From Mycoplasmatales bacterium (GTDB lineage: Bacteria > Bacillota_I > Bacilli_A > Mycoplasmatales > JABAAY01), in assembly GCA_014238225.1 (NCBI GenBank), contig JABABL010000001.1, positions 15,915 to 79,914 of the forward strand: DNA of 64,000 nucleotides, in the 5' to 3' direction. The translations under genes and the position numbers were made by a program. Positions 31,067-40,478 of this stretch are shown here, one piece after another (the first letter of the stretch is position 1; every line of letters begins with the position of its first letter). A model generated the notes under the pieces. That model ran no database searches. It had not been told where the DNA came from and was given only the letters and a program-made list of their open reading frames with translations.

Positions 31067-31423
31067 ATGGAAAACTATGAAAAGCTAGAAGTAGGCCAAA
31101 CAGTAAATGGAGTTATTAGAAAAATAGAAAAGTCCTACATAATTGTTCAAATCAACGAGACTAAAATATTTGCTCTTTTGCATATTTCAGAAGTTTCACA
31201 TAAGTTTATTTCGGACTTGAAAATGTTTTTTTCTATTGGACAGAAAATTAAGTGTGAAATAATATTGATCGATAATAATAACAAAAATATTAAATTAAGT
31301 ACTAAAAATATCAAGGGATTTGAAATTAAAGACAAAGATAACAACACAATTGAGGAAACAGTGTCTGGATTTTTAACCTTAAAAAAGAATATTCCTATAT
31401 GAATTTCTAAATTCAACAATTAA
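31067..31423 (+). CDS. S1 RNA-binding domain protein (YugI/GSP13-like)
   Basis: A 118-residue protein. Residues 6-80 are one S1 domain: L-E-V-G-Q-T-V-N-G-V-I at the start, L-L-H-I-S-E-V-S in the middle and I-K-L-S-T-K at the end. The rest is a short polar tail. Small single-S1 proteins of this kind in Firmicutes associate with ribosomes or RNA, and a general RNA-binding role is the most that can be said. It starts 1 nt after the cyclo-ligase stop. TGA-Trp near the end extends it to TAA at 31421. Confidence 0.82.
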
Positions 31424-31470
31424 ATATTTTTGTGCGACGAATATTTTAATCTTTGTTAAGATTATATTAC

Positions 31471-31546
31471 GGAGTGTTAGCTCAGCTGGGAGAGCATCTG
31501 CCTTACAAGCAGGAGGTCACAGGTTCGATCCCTGTACACTCCACCA
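31471..31546 (+). tRNA. tRNA-Val (TAC)
   Basis: Anticodon loop CTTACAA gives TAC; acceptor GGAGTGT; encoded CCA. First of eight tRNA genes in a row. Confidence 0.95.
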
Positions 31547-31548
31547 TT

Positions 31549-31624
31549 GCCGACTTAGCTCAACTGGCAGAGCAACTGCCTTGTAAGCAGTAGGTTGTAG
31601 GTTCAAGTCCTATAGTCGGCACCA
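31549..31624 (+). tRNA. tRNA-Thr (TGT)
   Basis: Anticodon loop CTTGTAA gives TGT; acceptor GCCGACT paired with AGTCGGC; encoded CCA. Confidence 0.95.
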
Positions 31625-31633
31625 TTTTTTGCC

Positions 31634-31717
31634 GGAGGGGTAGCGAAGTGGTTAAACGCGGTTGACTGTAAATCAATTCCTTAGGGTTCGGGGGTTCAAA
31701 TCCCTCCCCCTCCACCA
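31634..31717 (+). tRNA. tRNA-Tyr (GTA)
   Basis: Class II tRNA with long variable arm, anticodon GTA, acceptor GGAGGGG paired with CCCCTCC, encoded CCA. Confidence 0.95.
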
Positions 31718-31723
31718 TGAAAT

Positions 31724-31798
31724 TGGGGTATAGCCAAGCGGTAAGGCACCTGGTTTTGATCCAGGCATGCGGTGGTTCGAATCCACCTACCCCAGCCA
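31724..31798 (+). tRNA. tRNA-Gln (TTG)
   Basis: Anticodon TTG in loop TTTTGAT, acceptor TGGGGTA paired with TACCCCA, encoded CCA. Confidence 0.95.
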
Positions 31799-31799
31799 T

Positions 31800-31874
31800 G
31801 TCCCCGTAGCTCAGTGGTAGAGCAACTGACTTTTAATCAGTGGGTCGGACGTTCGAATCGTCTCGGGGACACCA
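31800..31874 (+). tRNA. tRNA-Lys (TTT)
   Basis: Anticodon loop CTTTTAA gives TTT; acceptor GTCCCCG paired with CGGGGAC; encoded CCA. Confidence 0.95.
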
Positions 31875-31877
31875 CCA

Positions 31878-31964
31878 GCCCAGGTGGCGGAATGGTAGAC
31901 GCAAGGGACTTAAAATCCCTCGGGTTTTTTACCCGTGCCGGTTCAAGTCCGGCTCTGGGCACCA
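31878..31964 (+). tRNA. tRNA-Leu (TAA)
   Basis: Class II tRNA with long variable arm, anticodon loop CTTAAAA gives TAA; encoded CCA. Confidence 0.95.
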
Positions 31965-31967
31965 CTA

Positions 31968-32041
31968 GCGAGTGTAGTTTAGTGGTAAAACATAACCTTG
32001 CCAAGGTTAAGTCGGGAGTTCAATTCTCCTCACTCGCTCCA
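31968..32041 (+). tRNA. tRNA-Gly (GCC)
   Basis: Anticodon GCC in loop TTGCCAA, acceptor GCGAGTG paired with CACTCGC, encoded CCA. Confidence 0.95.
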
Positions 32042-32043
32042 AC

Positions 32044-32129
32044 GCCCAGATGGCGGAATTGGTAGACGCAGAAGACTCAAAATCTTCCGATTTTTAATCT
32101 TACGGGTTCGAGTCCCGTTCTGGGTACCA
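32044..32129 (+). tRNA. tRNA-Leu (CAA)
   Basis: Class II tRNA, anticodon CAA, acceptor GCCCAGA; encoded CCA. Last of the eight-gene cluster; third tRNA-Leu in the window. Confidence 0.94.
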
Positions 32130-32167
32130 AGTCTTTAAAGTATTAAACTTTATTTTTACTTTTTCTC

Positions 32168-32173
32168 TATAAT
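32168..32173 (+). promoter_or_regulatory. -10 box for ABC ATPase gene, predicted leaderless
   Basis: TATAAT ending 6 nt before the ATG at 32180. Confidence 0.55.
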
Positions 32174-32179
32174 ACCTTT

Positions 32180-33424
32180 ATGACTTCTGCTAATAAAGAC
32201 ATTAAAAAAGACATTATTTTCGAAATTAAGAACCTAACCAAGTCATATGGCAGTTTCAAAGCTAACAACAACATTAGTTTTAAAATTTATCGCAATGAAA
32301 ACATTGCTATTGTGGGTGCAAACGGGGGTGGCAAGACTACACTTGTGGAGCAAATTGCAGGTGTTAAAATTCCAACAAAAGGAAGTATTACTTCTGTTTT
32401 TGGAAAAAAAGTCACAGAAATCGCGGAACATATGGGCGTACAGTTTCAAGATAGTAAATATCCTGACGGAATGACAGTTTCAGACATGATCACTTTTTAT
32501 CTAGACATCTATAATGAAAGATTTCAAAAAAGTTCACGTGCTAAAATTAAGAAAAGAAGAACGGAAAGAATAGAATATCGAAAAACCATTCCCGCTAAAA
32601 TAAAAGAAGTAAGACAAAAACAAGCAACAACCAATAAGAAATATAACAAGAAACTTACTGAACTACAAAAACAAATAAAAACTGCTAAAGCGGAAGATAT
32701 ATCACCCCTTAAAAAAGAGCTTTCAGGAGCTCTTAAAAGCAAAAAAGAGTTTTCAAAAGTATGTAAAACCAAAATTAAAATAATAAGGGCTCCTTTGGAT
32801 AGTGCAAAAGCTAGACGCAAAACAAATAAGGAAATCAAAATTAAGCGCAGAGATTTAGAACGCAAAATAGTCATGGAATTTCTAAGAAACAGAAAAGCAA
32901 AAGTAAAAGAATTGCTTAATGAAAAAAACAGTCACAAAAGAGAAAATATAAAAAACGATATTCGAGATCTAAAAAAGCAATTTAAGTATGAAAAAAAGCG
33001 TAGTCCCAAAACAGCTCGTCAAAAAAGAGTTGTTGAGTATGTCCAACTATTTAATTTGGAAGGTTTAGAAAAAAGACAAATAAAAAAACTTTCCGGTGGA
33101 CAACAACAAAGATTAAATGTTTTATTGGCCTTGATACATAAACCTGAGTTCATGATTTTAGATGAAATATCTACAGGATTAGATGTTCAAAGCAGAGGAG
33201 ATATAAAAAACTTTGTTAAAAAAATTCTAGATGAAAATGATGTAACATTACTCTTGGTTTCTCATAATATGAATGAAATTGAAGAATTGGCTGACAGGGT
33301 TTTATATATGTTAAAAGGAAGAATAGTTGAGGACTGCATGGTTAAAGACCTAATGCAAAAACACGGAAATCTAACAAATTGAGTAAACAAAATGTTTAAA
33401 AAACACATGGAAAGACTGCATTAG
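32180..33424 (+). CDS. ABC transporter ATPase with long coiled-coil insertion
   Basis: A 414-residue ABC ATPase. Walker A is G-A-N-G-G-G-K-T-T at 46-54 and the Q-loop Gln is at 90. Signature L-S-G-G-Q-Q-Q begins at 303; Walker B L-D-E and the D-loop follow, then the H-loop V-S-H-N. Ordinary ABC domains have about 50 residues between Q-loop and signature; here there are about 210. The extra part (about 115-285) is nearly all Lys, Arg, Glu and Gln with heptad-like spacing, predicting a long charged coiled coil within the helical subdomain. The permease gene starts on its last stop base (TAGTG). The substrate is unknown; the DrrA/multidrug-type layout suggests ABC-2 export. Confidence 0.88.
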
Positions 33425-34392
33425 TGGATATTTTTAGAACTTGAATCGAAAATAGAGTAATATCCGTAGTAAGGATTCATTCACTTATAAAACTTGTGGC
33501 TAAATCCTGGGCTCGAAATTTTCAAGGATTTTTCTTCACATTTATTTTGCCCACAATTTTTCTTCTTGTAACTGTTGAATTAACAAGGAACAAGTTACCA
33601 ATTTTTGCTTCCATAATACCTGGTTTATTAGCTCAAACTGCTATATCCATAGGACTTATTTCTTCCAACAATCTTATATTATCCTACAAAGAATCGGTGG
33701 TTATAAAGCGAATTGGCATAACACCTCTCCCCAAAACAAGTTTCATTGTTGCAATTGTTTTATTTTCCTCGGCACTGACAATTGTTTCTGGTGCATACAT
33801 TTTTGGTTTTACCGAGTTAATTTACGGGACAACCAATACTTTTGCTGGAACCGGTGCGGCTAGAGAAAATTTAGAAAGCGCCTTGCCTCAATCTGCAGGG
33901 GGTTGACTTTTATTTATTCTAGGGTACTTGACCATAATTGTTATGTCTAGTAGTTTTGGGTTAATAATAGCTGCTGTTTCTAAAAATCTACCTACCGCAC
34001 TTTCTATTGCTTTTGTAATCTACTTTCCTTCGTTGTTTTTAATAGGAACATCAATTCCTTACGACTTTGTTGTAACTTCTGGAAGTGCCCCCCTCATTTG
34101 GATAAGCTATTTTATACCATTTAGATACGGCGCTGAAATGCTTACACTAGGATGGAACGACATTAACTATTTTCAAACAGCTGCAATCGCAACTAATACT
34201 ATAGGCAACGTCAGAGGTGGAATGGTTAACCAAATAGCTTCTGCATACTTCTTTCAAACTATAACAAATACAGACGGTTCGGTATTGTTTACTCCCGCAG
34301 CAGTTCCACTTTACTGCGTTCCAGTAATAGCCTGAGGATCGATAGGTATTACCTTAACTGGCGCAAAAATTCTTTGAAAATGAGAAGTTTAA
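33424..34392 (+). CDS. ABC-2 type transporter permease
   Basis: A 322-residue membrane protein with about six helices in the ABC-2 order. An N-terminal cytoplasmic helix (K-S-W-A-R-N-F-Q-G), a first membrane segment and a loop follow; then S-Y-K-E-S-V-V-I-K-R-I-G-I-T-P-L-P resembles the E-K-E-x-G-T-L-x-x-L-x-x-T-P coupling segment of ABC-2 permeases. An extracellular loop of about 35 residues lies near 120-155 and another near 235-285. GTG start overlaps the ATPase stop. It forms the membrane part of the exporter with the preceding ATPase; the substrate is unknown. Confidence 0.85.
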
Positions 34393-34428
34393 TACATAAA
34401 TAATTAACTTTGTTAAAATATTTTTGTT

Positions 34429-34935
34429 ATGCAAAAAACCAAAATCAGAATAAGTTTACTTGTAGTATTCTTTCTTTCATTTTTACCAACAATGCTAATT
34501 TGAATTTTTCTAGGCAATGATTTTTCTATTTCTGCTGCAAATAATTTTCTCGATTTAGGTGGAGCGTTAGGAGTTTATTTTGGTAGTTTTGTTTTACTTA
34601 TCTTAGTCACCATATTAACTAAATTTTTGAATTGACACCAATGAGATCAATTATCCTATTCGCTACCCATAGGCATTATTGGATTGACCATTTTTATAAC
34701 TGGTTTTGGAGGTATTAGGGACAGTGAAATAATAAGAGTTGGTATAATATTTGCTTGTATACTTATTGTTCTTATTCCGACAAATGTTTTAGTTAACTTT
34801 GTGCTTGCTAAAGCTAGCACTTATGAAATCAGACAAGCGGAAATAGTTAAATTAAAAAGCAAGCCTAAACCCAAAAAGGATTTTGTCGCTTATATTGATG
34901 CAACAAAATCTACGAAAAAAAAACGAAAAAAATAA
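34429..34935 (+). CDS. Hypothetical four-helix membrane protein
   Basis: A 168-residue protein with four predicted membrane helices (about 8-28, 45-65, 82-100, 104-128) and a Lys-rich cytoplasmic tail ending K-K-K-R-K-K. I recognise no family. It lies 36 bp after the ABC permease on the same strand and may be an accessory part of that exporter, which is a guess from position. It converges on acpP with a 5-bp gap. Confidence 0.6.
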
Positions 34936-34940
34936 AGGAA

Positions 34941-35168
34941 TTATTTTTCTCTTGATTCTATGTACTTAATTAAGTCAGCGACTGTTTCTATTTTTTCTAT
35001 ATCTTCTTCAGGTATTTCTACATTAAATTCTTCTTCAATGTTCATTATTGCCTGAACTACGGATAATGAATCCATGTTTAAATCGTTAATGATGTGTTTT
35101 TCGGGAGTTATTATTGATTTATCAACACCAAATTCTTCCGCTAGTATTTCTATAATTCTTTCTTTCAT
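34941..35168 (-). CDS. acpP: Acyl carrier protein
   Basis: A 75-residue acidic four-helix protein. The phosphopantetheine site is D-S-L with Ser34, preceded by N-D-L-N-M as in bacterial ACPs. It carries growing acyl chains in fatty acid synthesis. The ATG at 35168 is chosen because AGAGG lies 9 nt upstream; the in-frame TTG at 35177 would add three residues inside fabV. The SD sits within the last codons of fabV, one base from its stop, so the two are cotranscribed. A holo-ACP synthase gene is needed elsewhere. Confidence 0.95.
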   Translation of the reverse strand: MKERIIEILAEEFGVDKSIITPEKHIINDLNMDSLSVVQAIMNIEEEFNVEIPEEDIEKIETVADLIKYIESREK

Positions 35169-35169
35169 T

Positions 35170-36330
35170 TTATTCAACCTCTTTTATATTAAAATCTTTT
35201 TCATAATTAATGGTATCAAAATAAAAACCATTTATTTGATAAAAATCTTTCACAAAAGAATCAACACCCAATATATCATTAAAATTATCTTCATTTGTTT
35301 TCGCAAGTGTTTCACGAACTATCTTTTGATTTTCTATACTTAATTCCCAACTATCCGGTCTGTACAAATATCCTTCTTCAGGATCAACATCACCATATAA
35401 CATATCACTAAAGAAACGATAGATATGCTGGCTAGGTGTTTCGTGGGTATCCGTAATGTTCATCGCCTTTACTAGAGCGGAAAAATACAAAGGAAAAGTA
35501 GGAATGAAAACGCTTGCTTTAGATACTATCGCTTTTGCAGCAACCACATATGCCTCTACAGCGTTATTTTGGAGCTTTAATGCGGTTTTTTCAAGATGTT
35601 GTTTTGCCTTTCCAATAGTTCCGTGGCGATAAATCTTTTCAGTAATAGGGCCACCGAAATATGTAAAGGCAATTGTTTTGAATTCCGAAGATACATTTTT
35701 GTTATTTATAAACGACTGTACTCAAAGATTTCAATCTTCTCCTCCCATAACTTTTATTGTGTTGTTGATTTCCTCCTCCGTCGCAGTGTTAATTTCAACA
35801 GATTTCATGTTTCTTTTTGCTATGTCGATGGTTTTGGAAAGTAGTGGTTTTCCAATAGTTTTTAATGTTGAACTATAAAGAACTCCGCTTTCAGGGTCGA
35901 CTCTTTTGGGGGCCGCCACCGAGTAAATTAGTAAGTCTACCTTTTTATCTAAAAACGACACAATATATTCATTCACAGTTTTTTTCGATTCGGAAGCAAA
36001 AGCATCAATGTTTAAAGATTTATAATTTTCTGAACCTAGTTTTTTTCCTAGTCAAAAGTCATTTCAATATCCAGCGGTACCAACACTTCTTTCGCTTTGG
36101 TAAGGTTTTTCAAAAAAAACATTCAGTATTTTGGCATTAGAACCAATCGCTAGATTAATGATAGAGGCTAATCCATAACCACTACTGCCCCCTATTACAA
36201 CAACATTTTTAGGTCCTTGAAATTTTTCTTGTTTTTTTGCGAACTCAATTTGCTCATCTATATATTTTTCAATTCCCATAGGATGACAAGTAAGGCAAAC
36301 GTTTCTCATTATAATTGGTTTTATTTTCAT
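35170..36330 (-). CDS. fabV: Enoyl-ACP reductase FabV
   Basis: A 386-residue single-domain short-chain reductase, the size of FabV/TER (about 395-400). It reduces trans-2-enoyl-ACP (or CoA) with NADH, the last step of each elongation round. The start I-K-P-I-I-M-R-N-V-C-L-T-C-H-P-M-G matches FabV (I-x-P-x-x-x-G-F-I-C-x-x-x-H-P-x-G). V-I-G-G-S-S-G-Y-G-L-A-S is the NADH loop, and Y-x8-K is in I-Y-R-H-G-T-I-G-K-A-K (around 235-245). FabV is best known from Gram-negative bacteria such as Vibrio, Pseudomonas and Treponema, so its presence in a mollicute suggests transfer. It pairs with acpP, opposite to the main fab operon. Confidence 0.95.
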
Positions 36331-36336
36331 ATACTT

Positions 36337-36342
36337 ATTATA
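36337..36342 (-). promoter_or_regulatory. -10 box for fabV-acpP, predicted leaderless
   Basis: Minus-strand TATAAT ending 6 nt before the fabV ATG. Confidence 0.55.
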
Positions 36343-36393
36343 TTGAAGAACGATTAAACAGTGAAGTTTTTATGTTTTTTTTAATATTCATAC

Positions 36394-36399
36394 TACAAT
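36394..36399 (+). promoter_or_regulatory. -10 box for the acc-fab operon, predicted leaderless
   Basis: TACAAT ending 6 nt before the ATG at 36406. With the fabV box it makes a divergent promoter for all fatty acid genes within 75 bp. Confidence 0.5.
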
Positions 36400-36405
36400 A
36401 TATAT

Positions 36406-36741
36406 ATGGAAATAAATGCTCAAATTGCAGGCTTCAAAAAAAAGAAAAAAAATTATGCTTTTATCCTAAGCATACCATTAGCTGTTCTAGGAATCATACC
36501 CCTGCTATATTTAATTCCGTATTTTTTATATATTGATGTGAGACAACAAGAACTGGAAATACATCATTTAGAAGAAACGAAGTCAACAGATAAAGATATA
36601 AAGGAACTGAGGGACAAATTTAACAACCGAAGAACCTTATCTATATACATGTTCTTAATAATTAGTTTCATAATTGTGTCTTTTTTTATTACACTAATTA
36701 CAGTGATAGTTACTGGAGGGAATTTAAGCGTACCACAATAA
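36406..36741 (+). CDS. Small membrane protein heading the acc-fab run
   Basis: A 111-residue protein with two membrane helices (about 18-40 and 78-102) around a charged central helix (D-V-R-Q-Q-E-L-E...). Basic residues K-K-K-K-K-N come before the first helix. No family is recognised. It is the first gene after the divergent promoter with fabV and may be cotranscribed with the acetyl-CoA carboxylase genes; nothing in it shows an enzymatic role. Confidence 0.55.
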   Translation: MEINAQIAGFKKKKKNYAFILSIPLAVLGIIPLLYLIPYFLYIDVRQQELEIHHLEETKSTDKDIKELRDKFNNRRTLSIYMFLIISFIIVSFFITLITVIVTGGNLSVPQ

Positions 36742-36808
36742 TGATTGTTTTGATAGTACCAAGCTATTTCACAGGATCATTTTTTAATGTATTTTATAAA
36801 ACCTAACA

Positions 36809-37042
36809 ATGAATAATTGAAAGAACAATAAATTTAAACACAAAAATAATAGAAACAAAAAAAAGTTTAACCGACATGGACAGAATAGAAAAATTGTATT
36901 TGAAAGCGACATTAAAAGAAATTTTCAGTATATTCTATTGCCTGCAGAACAAAAAGAAATTAAAAAACTCAGAGAGGTTTTTTTAAAAACAAACTGTGAA
37001 CCCATTGAAACAGAAAATAACGAGAAGGAAATAAAAGCATAA
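36809..37042 (+). CDS. Small basic hypothetical protein
   Basis: A 77-residue protein starting M-N-N-W (Trp by TGA). The first half is Lys/Asn/Arg-rich, the second half is a charged helix ending K-E-I-K-A. It is unlikely to be chance: the stop TAA overlaps the accB ATG (TAATG), the same coupling seen at other junctions of the operon, and only this frame is open across the gap. No family recognised. Confidence 0.45.
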
Positions 37043-37467
37043 TGAAAAACTTTGACGACAAAATTAGTATGATTATCCAACAATTACAGAGGAATAAGTT
37101 AGGCAGCATTAGATATAAATCAGGAGATGAAGAAATTGAAATAACACAATCTTCTATGCAAATGTCAAATCTCATAAATCCAAACAACAATACACAAAAT
37201 TTTCCTAATCCACCGGAATCACAACTTGAAACAGGACAGTACGTTAAGTCACCTATTATTGGTACATTTTATGGAAGACCAGCTCCTGATAAACCTCCAT
37301 ATGTGAAAAAAGGTGAAACTATTAAGAAAGGACATATTGTTTGCATCATAGAATCTATGAAAATAATGCATGAAATTTCATCGCCTTATGACGGTAAAAT
37401 CATTGATGTATATCCAGTTGATGGATTATTAGTTGAATTTGATGCAAATCTTTTTAAAATAGAATAG
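37042..37467 (+). CDS. accB: Biotin carboxyl carrier protein of acetyl-CoA carboxylase
   Basis: A 141-residue BCCP. The C-terminal biotinyl domain has E-S-M-K-I-M with biotin-accepting Lys107 (the usual motif is E-A-M-K-M). The middle is a Pro/Asn-rich linker (residues about 45-65), and V-K-S-P-I-I-G-T-F-Y begins the domain. It shuttles CO2 between AccC and AccAD. Biotin ligase must be encoded elsewhere. It starts on the stop of the small basic gene and accC follows after 2 nt. Confidence 0.95.
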   Translation: MKNFDDKISMIIQQLQRNKLGSIRYKSGDEEIEITQSSMQMSNLINPNNNTQNFPNPPESQLETGQYVKSPIIGTFYGRPAPDKPPYVKKGETIKKGHIVCIIESMKIMHEISSPYDGKIIDVYPVDGLLVEFDANLFKIE

Positions 37468-37469
37468 TA

Positions 37470-38822
37470 ATGTTTGCAAGAGTATTAATAGCAAATCGGG
37501 GCGAAATTGCCGTACGAATCATTAGAGCATGCCACAATTTAGGAATAAAAACTATTGCAGTATATTCAATAGCTGATCAAGATTCTTTATTCACGAGATT
37601 AGCCGACGAAAAATATTGTATCGGAGGAACATCACCAAAGGAATCCTATTTAAACAAGAAATTAATAGTAGAATTGGCTGTAAAAATAAGAGCACACGCA
37701 ATTCATCCCGGATATGGTTTTTTAAGCGAAGACTCTGAATTTGCAAAACTGTGTGAAAAGGAAAAGATTATATTTATTGGTCCTAGTGCTCACTCAATTG
37801 CTTTAATGGGGAATAAAAGTGTCGCAATCACACAAGCAGCCGAATGCGGGATGCCCGTATTACCAGGAAGTAAAGGAATTGTAAAGAGTCATCATGAGGC
37901 AATAGAATTCGCGAGAAAAATTGGCTTTCCTGTTTTAATTAAGGCTACAGCAGGTGGTGGAGGAAAAGGAATGAGAGTTGTACAAAAAGAAGAGAACTTT
38001 ATTGCTTCATTGCAAAGTGCTCAACTAGAGGCTAAAAATGCCTTCGCTAATGGGGATGTATATTTAGAAAAATTTCTAATCCAACCAAAACACATAGAGG
38101 TACAAGTTATTGCGGATAAATATGGCAATGCTATTACGATTTCTGATCGCGATTGTTCCATACAAAGAAACTCACAAAAAGTTATAGAAGAGGGACCTGC
38201 TTGTTCGGTTGTAGCGTCTGTACGTAAGAAAATGGGCGAAGCCGCTTTAAGACTTGTAAAGTATGTTAAATATGTAAACGCTGGAACAGTTGAATTTCTT
38301 GTAGACAAGAAAGACAAATTTTATTTTATGGAAATGAACACCAGAATACAAGTGGAACATCCTGTAACTGAAATGATTTCAAACGTTAATTTAGTTGAAG
38401 AACAAATTAGAATTGCCTTCAGCAACAAACTATCTTTTAAACAAAGTTCAGTAAATCCACGAGGACACGCAATAGAAGTAAGAGTTAATGCTGAAAAACC
38501 AAAACTCAATTTTATGCCTTCGCCAGGAAAAATAGAGAAATTACACTTACCAGGAGGGCCCGATGTTAGATGTGACTTTGGATTCGAAGCAGGTGATGAA
38601 ATTCAGCCTTTTTATGATTCTTTAATCGGTAAAATCATTGTGTGGGGAAAAACAAGAACAATGGCAATTAATAGATTAAAAACAGCTATTGAAGAATTTT
38701 TTATTGAAGGGATTGACACCAATATAGAATTTATATATAATATTATTGATAGTCAAGAATTTTCTAGCAATAAGTACTACACTTCTTATGTTTCTGAAAA
38801 TTTTAAAAAACTTATAGAATAA
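37470..38822 (+). CDS. accC: Biotin carboxylase subunit of acetyl-CoA carboxylase
   Basis: A 450-residue ATP-grasp enzyme, the standard length. L-I-A-N-R-G-E-I-A-V-R-I-I-R-A begins it. A-G-G-G-G-K-G-M-R is the glycine-rich ATP loop, followed by F-M-E-M-N-T-R-I-Q-V-E-H-P-V-T-E with catalytic Glu, Asn and Arg. It carboxylates biotin on AccB using bicarbonate and ATP. It overlaps accD by one base. It contains no TGA codon, so it appears as one intact ORF in any code. Confidence 0.97.
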   Translation: MFARVLIANRGEIAVRIIRACHNLGIKTIAVYSIADQDSLFTRLADEKYCIGGTSPKESYLNKKLIVELAVKIRAHAIHPGYGFLSEDSEFAKLCEKEKIIFIGPSAHSIALMGNKSVAITQAAECGMPVLPGSKGIVKSHHEAIEFARKIGFPVLIKATAGGGGKGMRVVQKEENFIASLQSAQLEAKNAFANGDVYLEKFLIQPKHIEVQVIADKYGNAITISDRDCSIQRNSQKVIEEGPACSVVASVRKKMGEAALRLVKYVKYVNAGTVEFLVDKKDKFYFMEMNTRIQVEHPVTEMISNVNLVEEQIRIAFSNKLSFKQSSVNPRGHAIEVRVNAEKPKLNFMPSPGKIEKLHLPGGPDVRCDFGFEAGDEIQPFYDSLIGKIIVWGKTRTMAINRLKTAIEEFFIEGIDTNIEFIYNIIDSQEFSSNKYYTSYVSENFKKLIE

Positions 38823-39670
38823 TGAACACAAACAATCTACGACAAAAAAAATACTCTAGACGACTAGGGATAACACTCAAAGAGAAAGAAAATCTTGATG
38901 CCTCAAATAAACTAGTTCACGAATGCAATGTTTGCAAAAACACAATATTGGAGAGTGCCTACATTAAGCAAAAATACATATGCGGAATATGCGGATTAAT
39001 GGAAAGAGCATCTGCAAAAAAAAGAATTGGATTTGTTGTAGATTCTTTTGAAGAATTTAATAAAAGTATAGAGAGTGGGAATCCTCTTGACATCAAGGAG
39101 TATTCAAAAAAAATTGAAGTCGCTAGAAAATTAAATCACAATGCCAAAAGTGCGGTTATTACCGGATATGCTCGTATTTCGAAGGAGAATTTCGTTCTTA
39201 TTGTTATGAACTCAAAATTTATGATGGGTTCAATGGGTTCAGTTGTTGGTCAAAAAATAAGTAAAGCTTTCCGCATGGCTACAAAAAAACAACTACCCGT
39301 TGTTCTTTTTGCGGCTAGTGGTGGCGCACGAATGCAAGAAGGAGTATATTCATTAATGCAGATGGTTAAAACCTCATGTGCAGTTGAACAACATTCACAG
39401 AAAGGTTTGTTGTATTTGAGTATTTTAACTGATCCCACAACTGGTGGTGTATCTGCTTCTTTTGCTATGCTTGCGGATATAATAGTTGCCGAACCCAAAG
39501 CATTAATATGTTTTGCGGGCCCAAGAGTCATAGAACAAACCATAAGAAAAAAATTACCAAAAGGATTCCAAAGAAGCGAGTGACTTTTAGAAAGAGGGTT
39601 TTTAGACGATATCGTTCCTAGAGTGAAATTAAAAAAATATATTCACAAAATGATATATCTACACGCTTAA
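38822..39670 (+). CDS. accD: Acetyl-CoA carboxyltransferase subunit beta
   Basis: A 282-residue AccD. The N-terminal zinc ribbon is C-N-V-C...C-G-I-C (residues about 39-60). The carboxyltransferase core has M-G-S-M-G-S-V-V-G and A-A-S-G-G-A-R-M-Q-E-G-V, then L-T-D-P-T-T-G-G-V-S-A-S-F-A, the crotonase-fold oxyanion segment. A-G-P-R-V-I-E-Q-T follows. With AccA it moves CO2 from biotin to acetyl-CoA to form malonyl-CoA. One TGA-Trp (39583) lies near the end. accA starts 1 nt after the stop. Confidence 0.96.
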
Positions 39671-39671
39671 T

Positions 39672-40478
39672 ATGAAGAACACATGTAAGACACCTTTTCA
39701 AAAAGTGCAAATGTCCAGAGACATAAATAGAAAAAAACCGAAAGACTTTGTTGAAGAAATATTTAAACATTACACACAACTTCACGGAGATCGTGCTACT
39801 GGAGATGACAAAACCATAAGTGGGGGAATTGGTTTATTAGATAATAAACCTGTTACTGTTATTTTTCAAAACAGAGGAAAAAATTTAAAAGAAAATCTAC
39901 TATACAACTATGGAATGGCAAGTCCATCAGGTTATAGAAAAGCCATGAGGTTAATGAAACAAGCAGAAAAATTTCAAAGACCGATTATTTGTTTTGTTGA
40001 TACTCCAGGCGCAGCTTGCGACATGGAGTCGGAAAACTTTGGTCAAGCCAGTGTGATTGCTAACAGTATTAGAACAATGATTACATTGTCCGTTCCAACA
40101 ATAACAATTATTACTTCTGAAGGAGGGAGCGGGGGAGCGTTGGGATTGTCTAGTTCAGACAAGCTATTTATGTTGGAAAATGCTGTATTCTCTGTAATCT
40201 CACCGGAAGGATATTCCGCTATAGTTTGGAAGGACTCATCAAAGGCCAATTTAGCAGCAAACGAGTTAAAGCTAACCGCTCAAGATTTGTATGAACGAGA
40301 ATTGATTGATGGAATTATTTCGGAAATGGGCGATGGATTAGAAGCAAACTTTTCAGGTGTTTGCGAAAACATTAAAAAAACATTAGTCTCAAACATAAGA
40401 GAACTTTCTAAATTAGATAAAAGTAAATTATTGAAAAATCGCTATAAAAAGTATTATTCCTTTGGAGAGTATTTGTAG
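39672..40478 (+). CDS. accA: Acetyl-CoA carboxyltransferase subunit alpha
   Basis: A 268-residue AccA, shorter than the E. coli protein (319) mainly at the N-terminus, as in Firmicutes. H-G-D-R-A-T-G-D-D, F-V-D-T-P-G-A-A-C-D-M-E-S-E-N-F-G-Q-A and I-T-S-E-G-G-S-G-G-A-L are the conserved segments; the P-G-A-Y-P loop is changed to P-G-A-A-C-D. It completes the four-subunit carboxylase encoded here in the order B-C-D-A. Its stop TAG overlaps the GTG of fabH. Confidence 0.96.
   Translation: MKNTCKTPFQKVQMSRDINRKKPKDFVEEIFKHYTQLHGDRATGDDKTISGGIGLLDNKPVTVIFQNRGKNLKENLLYNYGMASPSGYRKAMRLMKQAEKFQRPIICFVDTPGAACDMESENFGQASVIANSIRTMITLSVPTITIITSEGGSGGALGLSSSDKLFMLENAVFSVISPEGYSAIVWKDSSKANLAANELKLTAQDLYERELIDGIISEMGDGLEANFSGVCENIKKTLVSNIRELSKLDKSKLLKNRYKKYYSFGEYL

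Noticed and set aside
31560-32065. ORFs across the tRNA cluster
   Set aside because: They overlap eight clear tRNA genes and have no independent support. The same holds for 18754-18997.
36743-36808. 21-codon ORF (MIVLIVPSYF...) between two operon genes
   Set aside because: Too short, no relatives known, and no coupling to its neighbours; left unannotated.
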